Part shown: positions 42,850 to 51,085 of the stretch, piece after piece
How the letters are laid out: the number at the start of each line of letters is the position of its first letter
Position numbering within the stretch: position 1 is the first letter of the stretch
Source: Myxococcus eversor
Lineage (GTDB): Bacteria > Myxococcota > Myxococcia > Myxococcales > Myxococcaceae
NCBI RefSeq assembly: GCF_010894455.1
Contig: NZ_JAAIXY010000010.1
Coordinates: forward strand, 26,024 to 90,023
DNA length: 64,000 bases
Reading direction: 5' to 3'
Notes under the pieces: generated by a model
What the model was told of the DNA's origin: nothing
The model's input: only the letters and a program-made list of their open reading frames with translations
The model's database searches: none
Position numbers and translations under genes: made by a program

Positions 42850-43596
42850 ATGGATGACTCCCAGAAGTCGAAGGACCAGCTCCTCGCGGAAGTCCAAGCC
42901 CTCCGCGAAGCGTTGCAGCGGAACAATGCCGACCTCGAGCAATTCGCCTATGTGGCCAGCCACGACCTCAAGGCCCCCTTGCGTGGCATCTCCAACCTGG
43001 CCCAGTGGCTCGAGGAGGACCTGACTCCCCAGCTCGGGGCCGAGTCGCGCCGACAGTTCGGGTTGCTGCGGGGGCGCGTGCGACGGCTGGAGACCCTGCT
43101 CGAGGGGCTTCTCGAATACAGCCGCGCGACGCGCTGGCGCCATGCACCCGAGCCGGTGGACGTCGGTGCCTTGCTTCAGGCGTTGATGGCGCAGCTCACG
43201 GCCGGGAGTCCGGCCCGGCTGGACCTCGGTCCGGCGATGCCCATCCTCACCACCGAGCGGCTTCCGCTCCAACAGGTCTTGATGAACCTCCTCTCCAACG
43301 CCGCGAAGCATGCGCGCCGCGACGACCTCCGGGTGCGGGTCGAGGTGGTGGGCGTGAGGGGCGTCCCCCAGTTCCGGGTGACGGACAATGGTCAGGGCAT
43401 CGCGTCCCAGCATCACGAGAAGATCTGGAGCCCGTTCCAGACGCTCGTCGCACGCGACCAGGTCGAGGGGGCTGGAATGGGGTTGTGCGTGGTGAAGCGA
43501 ATCGTCGAGAGCCGGGGAGGTCAGGTGGGCGTCGTGTCGGACCTGGGCCATGGCGCCACCTTCCACTTCACCTGGCCTGACGCGAGGAGGGAGTGA
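42850..43596 (+). CDS. Sensor-less histidine kinase
   Basis: The 248-residue protein has a short coiled-coil-like N terminus (DQLLAEVQALREALQRNNADL), then the phosphorylation helix YVASHDLKAPLRGIS with His38 and a complete ATPase domain (NLLSNAAKHA, DNGQGIA, GAGMGLCVVKRI). There is no sensing domain. It closely resembles the C-terminal half of the kinase at 39358-42042, suggesting common origin. One base separates its stop from the ATG of the hybrid kinase, whose ribosome site lies inside this gene's end, so the two are translated together and may share phosphate. Confidence 0.93.
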   Translation: MDDSQKSKDQLLAEVQALREALQRNNADLEQFAYVASHDLKAPLRGISNLAQWLEEDLTPQLGAESRRQFGLLRGRVRRLETLLEGLLEYSRATRWRHAPEPVDVGALLQALMAQLTAGSPARLDLGPAMPILTTERLPLQQVLMNLLSNAAKHARRDDLRVRVEVVGVRGVPQFRVTDNGQGIASQHHEKIWSPFQTLVARDQVEGAGMGLCVVKRIVESRGGQVGVVSDLGHGATFHFTWPDARRE

Positions 43597-43597
43597 C

Positions 43598-46147
43598 ATG
43601 AGCGATGACTCGGCTCCTCCCACGTCCCTGGACGTTCCGGACGCGAACGAGACGCTCAAGCTGCTGCTCGTTGACGACGACGAGGTGGACCGGCTCCTGG
43701 TCCAGCGGCTCCTGTCCAAGGGAGGGCTCGCCGCGGAGGTGGTGGAGGCCACCAGCGGGCGCGAGGCCCTGGAGTGCCTGAAGGCGCAGTCCTTCGACGT
43801 CATCCTCCTGGACTTCCACCTGCCGGCGGAAGACGGGCTCTGGGTTCTTCGCGAACTGGGAAGGATGGGGCCCCACTCGCCCATCATCGTCCTCACGGGG
43901 CAGGGGAGCGAACAGACGGCCGTGGAGCTGATGAAGGCGGGGGCTTCCGACTACATCTCGAAGGCGAAGCTGTCCGCCGAGCACCTGACGCAGAGCCTGC
44001 GGCAGGCCATGCGGTTGCACATGGCGGAGCAGCAGCACCGGGCGCTCGCCGAGGCGCTGCCGCAGATTGTCTGGACGGCTGGAGCGGACGGCATTCCCGA
44101 CTACTTCAACCGACGCTGGTACGACTACACCGGCCTGCGCGCCTTGGGGACGCAGGCCGGCGGCGCGCGCGTGGACGTGCCACCGCCCGACGTCTTCCAC
44201 GCGGAGGACCTCCCAGGCTGCATCGCCCGGTGGCGGGAGTGCCTCCTGTCGGGCGCCGCGTTCGAGAGCGAGTTCCGCATCCGGCGCCACGCGGATGCCA
44301 CCTTCCGCTGGCATCTCGTCCAGGCGCTGCCGCTGCGCAATGCCCATGGTCGCATCATCCAGTGGTTGGGGACGTGCACCGACATCGATGACCAGAAGCG
44401 CGCCTCGGAGACCCTGAGCTTCATGGCGGAGGCGAGCGCCCTGTTGACCGCCTCGCTGGAGATGTCCGTCACGCTCGAGCGACTCTCGACGCTGCTCATC
44501 CCCCGGCTGGGTGACTGGTGCGCCGTCTATCTCCAGGAGGACGACGGGCCCATCCGCCAGGTGATGGTCGCCCACGCGGATGCCTCGCGCGTGCCGCGCT
44601 TGCGCGAGCTGCACCGGACGCATCCTCCCCTGGCCACGGCGGACCGCGGCCCTGCCCGGGTGCTGCGCACGGGGGAGCCCGAGCTGGTGTCCGAGCCCAC
44701 CGACGAGGTGGTCCAGGAGGCGCTGGGCCCGCTGGACAGGCCAGGCTCCGACGAGCAGCTCCGGCCGGGCTCGTGGATGGTCGTTCCCCTGTGGGCGCAG
44801 CGGCGGGTCTTCGGGGCCCTGCAGATCTGCGCCCTCGGGCCCGGACGCCGCTACACCGCGAGGGACCTGGCGCTGGTGCAGGAGTTGGCGCGTCGGGCGG
44901 AGATCGCCATCGACAATGCCCGGCTCTTCGAGATGGCCAAGGCCGAGCACACGATGGCCGAGCAGGCCAACCGCGCGAAGGATGAGTTCCTCGCCGCCGT
45001 CTCCCACGAGCTGCGCACCCCGCTGATGGCCATGCTGGGCTGGACGCGGATGCTGCGCTCGGGGCAACTGGCTCCGGAGAAACACGGACGCGCGCTGGAG
45101 GCCGTGGAGCGCAACACCATGGTGCAGACCCAGCTCATCGAGGACCTGCTCGACGTCTCGAGGATCATCACGGGCAAGATGCGCCTGGAGGTCCGGCCGG
45201 TGAATCCCCGCGAGCTCATCGAGGCCGCGCTGGATTCGGTGCGCCATGCGGCCGAGACGAAGGGCGTGTCGCTGCACGCGGAGCTGGACCCGGACACCGG
45301 GCCCATCAGCGGTGACGCCGACCGTCTCCAGCAGATGGTCTGGAACCTGCTCTCCAATGCCATCAAGTTCACGGCCCGGGGCGGTCAGGTCACCGCGAGC
45401 CTTCGGCGGGTGGAGGATGCCGTGGTCATCGAGGTGCGGGACAACGGCCAGGGCATCCCCAAGGCCTTCCTGACGCACATCTTCGAGCGCTTCTGGCAGG
45501 CCGACGGCGGCTCCACCCGGAAGCACGGGGGGCTGGGGTTGGGACTGGCCATCGTGCGGCACCTCACGGAGTTGCATGGAGGTGTCATCGAGGCCTTCAG
45601 CGAGGGAGAGGGGCAGGGCGCGCGCTTCAGCCTGAGGTTGCCGGTGGCGACGGCGTCACAGCTCCGGGGAAGCGTGCCCGCGCTCCATGCCACGGCGCGT
45701 CTGGGCGCGCCGCCGCTGCCCATCACCGTGCTGGAGGGGCTGCGGGTGCTGGTGGTGGACGATGAGCCCGATGCCCGGGAGCTGCTCTCCGTCATGTTGG
45801 AGAGCCGCATGGCCCAGGTCGTCACCGCGGCCAGTGCCCGGGAGGGATTGGAGCAACTGCGGCGGTTCCAGCCCCAGGTCGTCCTGTCGGACATCGGGAT
45901 GCCTGGAGAGGATGGGTACTCCTTCATCCGCAGGCTGCGCGCGTTGCCTCCGGAGCAAGGAGGGCAGACGCCGGCCATCGCGCTGACGGCCTTCGCGCGG
46001 ATGGAGGACCGCGCCCGGGCGCTGCTCGCGGGATTCCAGATGCACGTGGCCAAGCCCATCGAGCCCGCGGAGCTGGTGGGCGTGCTGGCCGCGCTGACCG
46101 GACGCACGGCCCCATGGGGCGAGCGTGTGCGAAACACCCCCGCCTGA
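43598..46147 (+). CDS. Hybrid histidine kinase, REC-PAS-GAF-HisKA-HATPase-REC
   Basis: The 849-residue protein starts at the ATG at 43598 with GGAGGGAG upstream; the earlier in-frame ATG at 43550 lies within the preceding gene. Domains: receiver 1 (VDDDEVDRLLV, Asp72 in LLDFHLP), a PAS/PAC pair (about 145-265), GAF (about 280-445), HisKA with SHELRTPL (His470), ATPase (NLLSNAIKFT, DNGQGIP, GLGLGLAIVRHL) and receiver 2 (VVDDEPDARELL, Asp765 in LSDIGMP). With receivers at both ends it can be both a target and a source in a phosphorelay; the sensor-less kinase translated just before it is the obvious donor for receiver 1. Confidence 0.94.
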   Translation: MSDDSAPPTSLDVPDANETLKLLLVDDDEVDRLLVQRLLSKGGLAAEVVEATSGREALECLKAQSFDVILLDFHLPAEDGLWVLRELGRMGPHSPIIVLTGQGSEQTAVELMKAGASDYISKAKLSAEHLTQSLRQAMRLHMAEQQHRALAEALPQIVWTAGADGIPDYFNRRWYDYTGLRALGTQAGGARVDVPPPDVFHAEDLPGCIARWRECLLSGAAFESEFRIRRHADATFRWHLVQALPLRNAHGRIIQWLGTCTDIDDQKRASETLSFMAEASALLTASLEMSVTLERLSTLLIPRLGDWCAVYLQEDDGPIRQVMVAHADASRVPRLRELHRTHPPLATADRGPARVLRTGEPELVSEPTDEVVQEALGPLDRPGSDEQLRPGSWMVVPLWAQRRVFGALQICALGPGRRYTARDLALVQELARRAEIAIDNARLFEMAKAEHTMAEQANRAKDEFLAAVSHELRTPLMAMLGWTRMLRSGQLAPEKHGRALEAVERNTMVQTQLIEDLLDVSRIITGKMRLEVRPVNPRELIEAALDSVRHAAETKGVSLHAELDPDTGPISGDADRLQQMVWNLLSNAIKFTARGGQVTASLRRVEDAVVIEVRDNGQGIPKAFLTHIFERFWQADGGSTRKHGGLGLGLAIVRHLTELHGGVIEAFSEGEGQGARFSLRLPVATASQLRGSVPALHATARLGAPPLPITVLEGLRVLVVDDEPDARELLSVMLESRMAQVVTAASAREGLEQLRRFQPQVVLSDIGMPGEDGYSFIRRLRALPPEQGGQTPAIALTAFARMEDRARALLAGFQMHVAKPIEPAELVGVLAALTGRTAPWGERVRNTPA

Positions 46148-46243
46148 GCGGGTGGCCGCACGGGGTCTGGCTCCAGCGTGCCTGGGCCGCGGCGCGCTCC
46201 GGACGCAGCGCCCGAGTGGCGACTCCTGCCTTTCCGGTGCGAA

Positions 46244-46618
46244 TCAGTCGGCTATCGGCTTGTTGAGGCCAGAACGAGAGTAGGTCCAGAACTCCTTGAC
46301 CCGACGGTGGCGCTGCAACTGGAATGCTTCGACGATGCGCGCGCACTCCTTGCCGCATTGCTTGTCGGCAAGGCGAAACAGGCGCGGCTCGTTGTGGGCG
46401 TCGCCGAACAAGTTGTAGATGGTCTGCACGAGAACGCCAACGATTGCCGCGGACGCACGCCTGGCGTTGGCTCCGACGGGGCGCCAAAGCTGGTGCCGGT
46501 CGAGCAGCGCGATGCCCGCGTGCACCTGATGATGCTGGTCGCGCAGGCGAATTGACTGTGTGTTGACGGCGAGAAAATCGATGGTGTCGAGGAGTACTCG
46601 AGTCTCTTTGGCAGGCAT
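46244..46618 (-). CDS. Hypothetical protein
   Basis: The 124-residue frame from an ATG at 46618 is largely helical by composition. It contains DQHHQVHAGIALLDRHQLW, a hydrophobic IVGVLVQTIYNLFGDAHNEP stretch and a basic C terminus with EFWTYSRSGLNKPIAD. The third-position GC is lower than in neighbouring genes, which may mean recent transfer. A longer overlapping frame exists, but this one reads more like a globular protein. No clear ribosome site and no known family were recognised. Confidence 0.5.
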   Translation of the reverse strand: MPAKETRVLLDTIDFLAVNTQSIRLRDQHHQVHAGIALLDRHQLWRPVGANARRASAAIVGVLVQTIYNLFGDAHNEPRLFRLADKQCGKECARIVEAFQLQRHRRVKEFWTYSRSGLNKPIAD

Positions 46619-46734
46619 GTCCAGAGGTCAGGTTGAAGGCCAGGGCGCGGAGCAGGGCGGCGCCGGCGGTCGGCCATGGCGCAAGGCCCTCTTCATTCTC
46701 AGATGGCTCATGTCGAAGTTCATCACGGGCGACG

Positions 46735-47070
46735 TCACAAGGGCATGTTGACCGCGACTCCCTCGCGGCCAGAGATCCACGCGCGCAAGTACGGGTTGAG
46801 CTCTCCGTAGAATGACACCGATACCAGTTCCGCCACCGCGAAGAGTTCGCGGAGCAGTGGCTCCACATGGTTGTTATGCGTTTCGGCCGCGTCAGCGTCG
46901 ACGTACTCCTCGATGATGGAGTAGTGACCCGGCTTCTGCGTGACGAACCACTGGTAGCGCAACGTTCCCGGCTCGGTCGCCGCGGCGGAGGCCAATGACC
47001 GCGCCACCCGCAGGAACGTCGCCTCTCTGTAGGTCGGTATCTTGAACTCACATAGCACCATGAGACTCAT
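46735..47070 (-). CDS. Antibiotic biosynthesis monooxygenase (ABM/YgiN-like) domain protein
   Basis: The 111-residue protein starts at the ATG at 47070 with GGAGGAG six bases upstream; the frame's earlier start at 47121 has no such site. The fold signature of a ferredoxin-like ABM domain is visible: FKIPTYREATFLRVARSL, EPGTLRYQWFVTQKPGHYSIIEEYVDADAAETHNNH, then VSVSFYGEL. Members are small dimeric oxygenases of quinols or polyketides or protective proteins. The neighbouring reductase genes make a quinone-related role plausible but unproven. Confidence 0.85.
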   Translation of the reverse strand: MSLMVLCEFKIPTYREATFLRVARSLASAAATEPGTLRYQWFVTQKPGHYSIIEEYVDADAAETHNNHVEPLLRELFAVAELVSVSFYGELNPYLRAWISGREGVAVNMPL

Positions 47071-47165
47071 GCGATTCTCCTCCGCGGGCCGTGCTTCGAG
47101 GGGCGGTCTTCCTCGTACCATTCAGCGAACTCGAAGTCGCTCGGGTTCCGGTGACGCAGCCGGGC

Positions 47166-47171
47166 TATCCT
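47166..47171 (+). promoter_or_regulatory. -10-like TATCCT six bases before a start codon
   Basis: TATCCT fits TANNNT and ends six bases before the ATG at 47178, the same spacing as at 28127 and 33070. The gap is CCCCGC, so no ribosome site is possible there. This supports a leaderless start for the short gene. Confidence 0.45.
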
Positions 47172-47177
47172 CCCCGC

Positions 47178-47462
47178 ATGTCCCATGTCGACTGCGTACT
47201 CATTCGTGGCTGCGAGGCTCCGGAAGAGGTGCGTCCAACGCTCCCAAAGCACGGCCTCACCGTGGGTCCGGAGCCGCACGAGAAGCAGAAGGTGGAGCAG
47301 GTGCTCCTGGACGCCCTGGAGGACGGTCATCTGCGTGGTGTTCCAGGACACGTTGTGAAGGTGTTGCGCGACGAATACGTGGAGATTCCACCCGCCTGGG
47401 CCGCCGAGGCGCCCGAGGAGCTGCTGAAGATGCTCGGCCCGGTCCTCGCGAAGACCTGCTGA
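47178..47462 (+). CDS. Small hypothetical protein
   Basis: The 94-residue protein from the ATG at 47178 (MSHVDCVLIRGCEAPEEV) is acidic and mixed alpha/beta, with VKVLRDEYVEIPPAWAAEAPEELLKMLGPVLAKTC at its end beginning near residue 60. The frame is open from 47091, but the start at 47178 is preferred because a TATCCT element lies six bases before it. An overlapping minus-strand frame (47067-47351) lacks this and looks like a shadow. No family is recognised. Confidence 0.5.
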   Translation: MSHVDCVLIRGCEAPEEVRPTLPKHGLTVGPEPHEKQKVEQVLLDALEDGHLRGVPGHVVKVLRDEYVEIPPAWAAEAPEELLKMLGPVLAKTC

Positions 47463-47498
47463 TGACGCGGCGACCTGGGCCCGAGCAGGTCCCGTCTG

Positions 47499-48413
47499 TC
47501 AGCTCAACCCGCGACGCTGCCTCACCCAGGTCTCGAAGCTCATGGGCGCCAGGCCGTAGGCACGCGCGAGCTCGGGCCGTGCCAGCACTGGCGCGACGTT
47601 CATGTACGTCACGCCGTGTGCCACGCCGGGATGCAGCCCGGCCGCGATGGCCTCCTCGACGGTGCCCGACTGGACGGTGTACTCCTTGCCGTCGACGCGG
47701 GAGAGAATCTCCGCGATTCGTGGAAGCGTGAGCAGGTCCCCCGCGAGCTGCAGCGTCACGCCGTGGAACCTCGAGGGCTGCTGGATGGCCGCCGCGGCGG
47801 CCTTGCCGATGTCCTCCGGGGCAATCAACGGGATGGGCCGATCCTCCTTGATGACCGTGACGAGGAGGCGTTGGTCGACGAAGCCGGCGGGGTCCAACAT
47901 GGCGTGGTCCATGAAGGTGGAGGGCAGGAGGAGGGTCCAGTGCCGGAAGCCCGCGCCGCGCACGAGCTCACAGGTGGCGAGCTTGTTCTCCCAGTACACC
48001 TCGTGGGACTTCCAGCGTCCCTCCGCCCAGCCTTCGGTGTCGCGGTGATTTCCGACGCCGGACGTCGCGGTGTGCACGAACGTCTCGACACCCTCGGCGA
48101 GCGCGGCCTCGACGAGGTTCCTCCCCTGCTGGACCTCCTTGCTGAAGTCGATCCCCGACCCCGAGACGATGGGGGACTGCATCGAGAAGACCGCCCGCGC
48201 CCCTGCACAGGCGGCGCGCAACGACGCGGGATTGTCGAGGTCCCCGATGACGACCTCCGCGCCCGCCGCCGCGAGGGCCCGGGCGTTCGGCGCCTCCGCA
48301 TCGCGCACCAGCACGCGCAGCGGGGTGTGGCCTTCGGCCAGCAAGGCGCGAGCCGTGGCGCCCCCCTGGCGCCCCGTGGCGGCGGTGACGAGGACGGTCT
48401 TCTGGCTGCTCAT
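47499..48413 (-). CDS. NmrA-family NAD(P)-binding protein
   Basis: The 304-residue protein has a Rossmann opening KTVLVTAATGRQGGATARAL and typical NmrA/HSCARG-like elements (VVIGDLDNPASLRAACAGA, AVFSMQSP, GVETFVHTATSGVG, LLLPSTFMDHAML, IPLIAPEDIGKAAAAAI). No YxxxK pair is present. AGGAATAG before the ATG is a reasonable ribosome site. It is divergent from the TetR gene at 48518 across two palindromes, the same layout as the pair at 26342-28055. Confidence 0.9.
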   Translation of the reverse strand: MSSQKTVLVTAATGRQGGATARALLAEGHTPLRVLVRDAEAPNARALAAAGAEVVIGDLDNPASLRAACAGARAVFSMQSPIVSGSGIDFSKEVQQGRNLVEAALAEGVETFVHTATSGVGNHRDTEGWAEGRWKSHEVYWENKLATCELVRGAGFRHWTLLLPSTFMDHAMLDPAGFVDQRLLVTVIKEDRPIPLIAPEDIGKAAAAAIQQPSRFHGVTLQLAGDLLTLPRIAEILSRVDGKEYTVQSGTVEEAIAAGLHPGVAHGVTYMNVAPVLARPELARAYGLAPMSFETWVRQRRGLS

Positions 48414-48431
48414 GGGCTATTCCTGTTGTAA

Positions 48432-48483
48432 GTGGGGGACCCCACCGTTTAGATTCATGGTCAAATACGGAGGGCCCCCCCGT
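48432..48483. promoter_or_regulatory. Paired palindromes, likely TetR operators
   Basis: GTGGGG-GA-CCCCAC (48432-48445) and ACGGAGGG-C-CCCCCCGT (48467-48483, one mismatch) lie between divergent reductase and regulator genes. Both are followed by related text, CCCCACCGTTTAG and CCCCCCCGTTTGTC. The two look like copies of one binding site, one near each start. Confidence 0.65.
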
Positions 48484-48517
48484 TTGTCAAGGAAGGGTGC
48501 CCGAGGAGAGGAGTGCC

Positions 48518-49069
48518 GTGGAGTACGTGAAGCCATTGCGCGCGGATGGGCGACGCAACCGGGAGAGGATTGTCGCGGCCGCCACGGAGCTGGTCGCGCG
48601 GGATGGCGCGCAGGCGTCGCTGGAGGAGATTGCCCGGAAGGCGGGGGTGGGCTCCGCGACGCTGCACCGGCACTTCCCGTCGCGGCAGGCGCTGTTGGAG
48701 GTGGTCTTCCGGGAGGGTGTCGAACAGCTCTGCGCGAGGGGAATCCGCCAGCCAGGCGAGAAGCCCGCCGCCGAGCTGGCAACCTGGCTCGAGGATTTGA
48801 CGGTCCATACCTCCACCCATCGCGGGCTCGCCGCCGCGCTGCTGACGGGGCCGGAGGGGCTCTCCGCCGAGGACATCTGCTGCACGGACATGGTGCGCGA
48901 CGTGTTGAGCGTCCTGGTGGAGAAGGCCTCATCGGCGGGCGCGATTCAGGCCGGCGCCACCACGGAGGACCTGATGCGGCTGGCGAATGCGATTGCCGTC
49001 GCCAACGAAGACGACCCGCTCACCGCGCGCCGGGTGCTGCGCCTCGCACTCACCGGCATCCAGCTGTGA
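48518..49069 (+). CDS. TetR-family transcriptional regulator
   Basis: The 183-residue protein is read from the GTG at 48518, which has a strong GAGGAGAGGAG site four bases upstream; another GTG at 48497 would add seven residues. The HTH region is NRERIVAAATELVARDGAQASLEEIARKAGVGSATLHRHF in two parts near residues 15-55, followed by SRQALLEVVF and a helical ligand domain with a paired Cys (DICCTD). It is probably the repressor of the divergent NmrA-like gene. A sugar-type acetyltransferase follows after 60 bases and may be in the same transcript. Confidence 0.92.
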   Translation: MEYVKPLRADGRRNRERIVAAATELVARDGAQASLEEIARKAGVGSATLHRHFPSRQALLEVVFREGVEQLCARGIRQPGEKPAAELATWLEDLTVHTSTHRGLAAALLTGPEGLSAEDICCTDMVRDVLSVLVEKASSAGAIQAGATTEDLMRLANAIAVANEDDPLTARRVLRLALTGIQL

Positions 49070-49129
49070 ACGAGGAGCGTGGGGAGACACCGCTGGACGT
49101 GAGCGCGGAGCGGGAGCGAGGCTCGTCGA

Positions 49130-49708
49130 ATGCCTCTTGAGCGTCTCATGCGCATCCACAGCCCGGAGTCCGTCGCGAGCGGGGAGCGGGTCTTCAGCTC
49201 CGAGTTCGCGGCGATGAGCAGGCGGGTGCTGCAAGTCACCGGGCTGACGTCGCGCCTCAACCTCCTGCCTTTCGAGGACGAGGTCGGCAAGGCGGCGCTG
49301 TTCGAGCAGATCCTGGGCAGACCGCTCCCGAGGCGGGCCACGATTTATCCGCCCTTCTACACGGACCACGGCCTCCATCTGGACCTGGCCGAGCGGGTGT
49401 TCATCAATCAGGGCTGCACGTTCCTCGACTACGCCGGCATCCGGTTGGGCGAAGGGGTGATGATTGGCCCCAAGGCCACGTTCATCACCGTCAGCCATCC
49501 GGTCGACCCGGGCGAGCGGCGGCTGTACCTCACGGGCGCGCCCATCGACGTGGCGGAGAACGTGTGGATAGGCGCGGGCGCGACCATCATGCCCGGAGTC
49601 CGCATCGGGCGCGACGCGGTGGTGGCGGCCGGGGCGGTCGTCGTCGACGACGTGCCCGCCGCGAGCCTGGTGACCGGCGCCAAGGCGACCATTCGCCGGC
49701 GGTGGTGA
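49130..49708 (+). CDS. Hexapeptide-repeat acetyltransferase (maltose/galactoside O-acetyltransferase type)
   Basis: The 192-residue protein has the left-handed beta-helix pattern of the LacA/Maa/NodL group: VFINQGCTFLDYAGIRLGEGVMIGPKATFITVSHP, then IDVAENVWIGAGATIMPGVRIGRDAVVAAGAVVVDDVPA beginning near residue 140. The catalytic His is in TVSHP. The family transfers acetyl from acetyl-CoA to a sugar hydroxyl in the cytoplasm. Its N-terminal region is shorter in Tyr-rich motifs than LacA. The acceptor is unknown. It lies 60 bases after a TetR gene. Confidence 0.9.
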   Translation: MPLERLMRIHSPESVASGERVFSSEFAAMSRRVLQVTGLTSRLNLLPFEDEVGKAALFEQILGRPLPRRATIYPPFYTDHGLHLDLAERVFINQGCTFLDYAGIRLGEGVMIGPKATFITVSHPVDPGERRLYLTGAPIDVAENVWIGAGATIMPGVRIGRDAVVAAGAVVVDDVPAASLVTGAKATIRRRW

Positions 49709-49757
49709 TTCGAGTCTCCGACCTCGCATGGGGTGGCCCACGAGGGCGGCCCGCGGC

Positions 49758-50864
49758 TCATCCCGCGACCTCGGCGCTCCGTTCTTGAGCGAGGAGGATC
49801 AGCTTGGACCGGCTGGGCACGGCCAGCTTGACGAAGACCCGCTTCAGGTGCGTCTTCAATGTGTTCAACGAGCTGCCCATGTCTTCAGCAATGGTCTGGT
49901 TGTCCCAACCATTCAAGACGCGCTCCACCACGTCCAGCTCGCGGGGGGTGAGCCGCTTGCGCCACTCGGCGGGAACCTGAGCCCCATGAAACACCTCCTG
50001 GAACAACAGCGCCCAGGGCGTTCTCCCGGGATGGGCTGGCAACCGGAGGAAGGTCACCTTCAAGCTTCGCCCCGGCCGCCGGAACGTCAGGACGTCCTGG
50101 CCGGCGAGCATCCGCTGTCCGGAGCGACTGAGCCACTCCAGCGCATCCAGGAGCACCAGGGGCAGGCCGAAACGGCCACAGGGCGCATCGGGGAACCAGC
50201 GATGGAGCAGCGCCGTGGAGCGAGGGGTGCGCATCAGCTCGGTGGTGGGAGGGCTCAGCACGATGCTCTCGAGCCCTGTGTGACGGAAGAGCTGCTCCAA
50301 GAGGTCTCCCTGACGGACCAGGTCTCCCAGCATGAGGCAGTTGCGAACCGTCCTCGCCAGGATGGGTGTCAGGCGCTGGAGAAAGGCCTGCTCCTGCTCC
50401 GAGAAGGCCTTCCGGTTCTCCCGGTACAGGGTGAAGCCGCTGTGCCAGCCAAGGCCCATGTCCAGCAGCACGGACATCACGCGCTCCACGCGCATGTCCA
50501 TCTCCAGGCAGAGCGAATACATGGCGCTGTTCCACATCTCCTGACGCGACAGCATCTCGGTGTCTCGCAGCACGGTGTTGGGCCGCTGCATCACCGCGAA
50601 GCTCACGAAGCACTCGTCTGAAATCTCCGGGTAGCGGTCAAAGAAGGCCTGGGGCATGTCGCGGACCATTGGCCAGTCGTATTGACCGGGCGTCCCTGGC
50701 CTGGACACGCAAAGCCCTCCGAAGTCCGCGGCCAGCACACGTGACAGAATTCCGTAGGACTCCGAGAAGACTTCCTTCAAGTCGAGCGAGCTGGTCAGCG
50801 CTGTCATCACTTCCAAGAGCACCTGCTCCCCCTGCATGGAATCCGGCGGGTTCTTCATGCGCAT
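49758..50864 (-). CDS. LuxR-type regulator with GAF-like sensing region
   Basis: The 368-residue protein starts near 50864 (GGAGGAAGG just upstream; ATG at 50858 is an alternative). The N-terminal 180 residues (LLEVMTALTSSLDLKEVFSESYGILSRVLAADFGGLCV opens near residue 16) look like a GAF domain. The C-terminal 65 residues are a LuxR/NarL helix-turn-helix: LTPRELDVVERVLNGWDNQTIAEDMGSSLNTLKTHLKRVFVKL. There is no receiver domain. It is divergent from the metzincin gene and may control it; this is inferred only from position. Confidence 0.9.
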   Translation of the reverse strand: MRMKNPPDSMQGEQVLLEVMTALTSSLDLKEVFSESYGILSRVLAADFGGLCVSRPGTPGQYDWPMVRDMPQAFFDRYPEISDECFVSFAVMQRPNTVLRDTEMLSRQEMWNSAMYSLCLEMDMRVERVMSVLLDMGLGWHSGFTLYRENRKAFSEQEQAFLQRLTPILARTVRNCLMLGDLVRQGDLLEQLFRHTGLESIVLSPPTTELMRTPRSTALLHRWFPDAPCGRFGLPLVLLDALEWLSRSGQRMLAGQDVLTFRRPGRSLKVTFLRLPAHPGRTPWALLFQEVFHGAQVPAEWRKRLTPRELDVVERVLNGWDNQTIAEDMGSSLNTLKTHLKRVFVKLAVPSRSKLILLAQERSAEVAG

Positions 50865-51085
50865 GTCCTTCCTCCACGTCTGGCATCAAGGGCCTCACCC
50901 CTATGGGTGATGCCCGCCCCCAACAGGCTCGCGTACGGTCCGCGAGCTTCTTCCTGGCCCCAAGGGCCTCGGAGCAGCATGCCATCGATTTCTGGGTCGC
51001 CGTGGGAGTCATTTCCGGTCTGGGAATCACCAGGCGCTCGTCCAGAGGAGCGCATCATGCCTGTCCAAGGGGTCGAGTGGAACTC

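Noticed and set aside
43568..45577. Minus-strand frame of 669 codons opposite the hybrid kinase
   Set aside because: It is an antisense shadow of REC, PAS, GAF and HisKA coding sequence.
47067..47351. Minus-strand 94-codon frame overlapping the small gene at 47178
   Set aside because: It lacks a ribosome site or -10-like signal and overlaps the start of the ABM gene.
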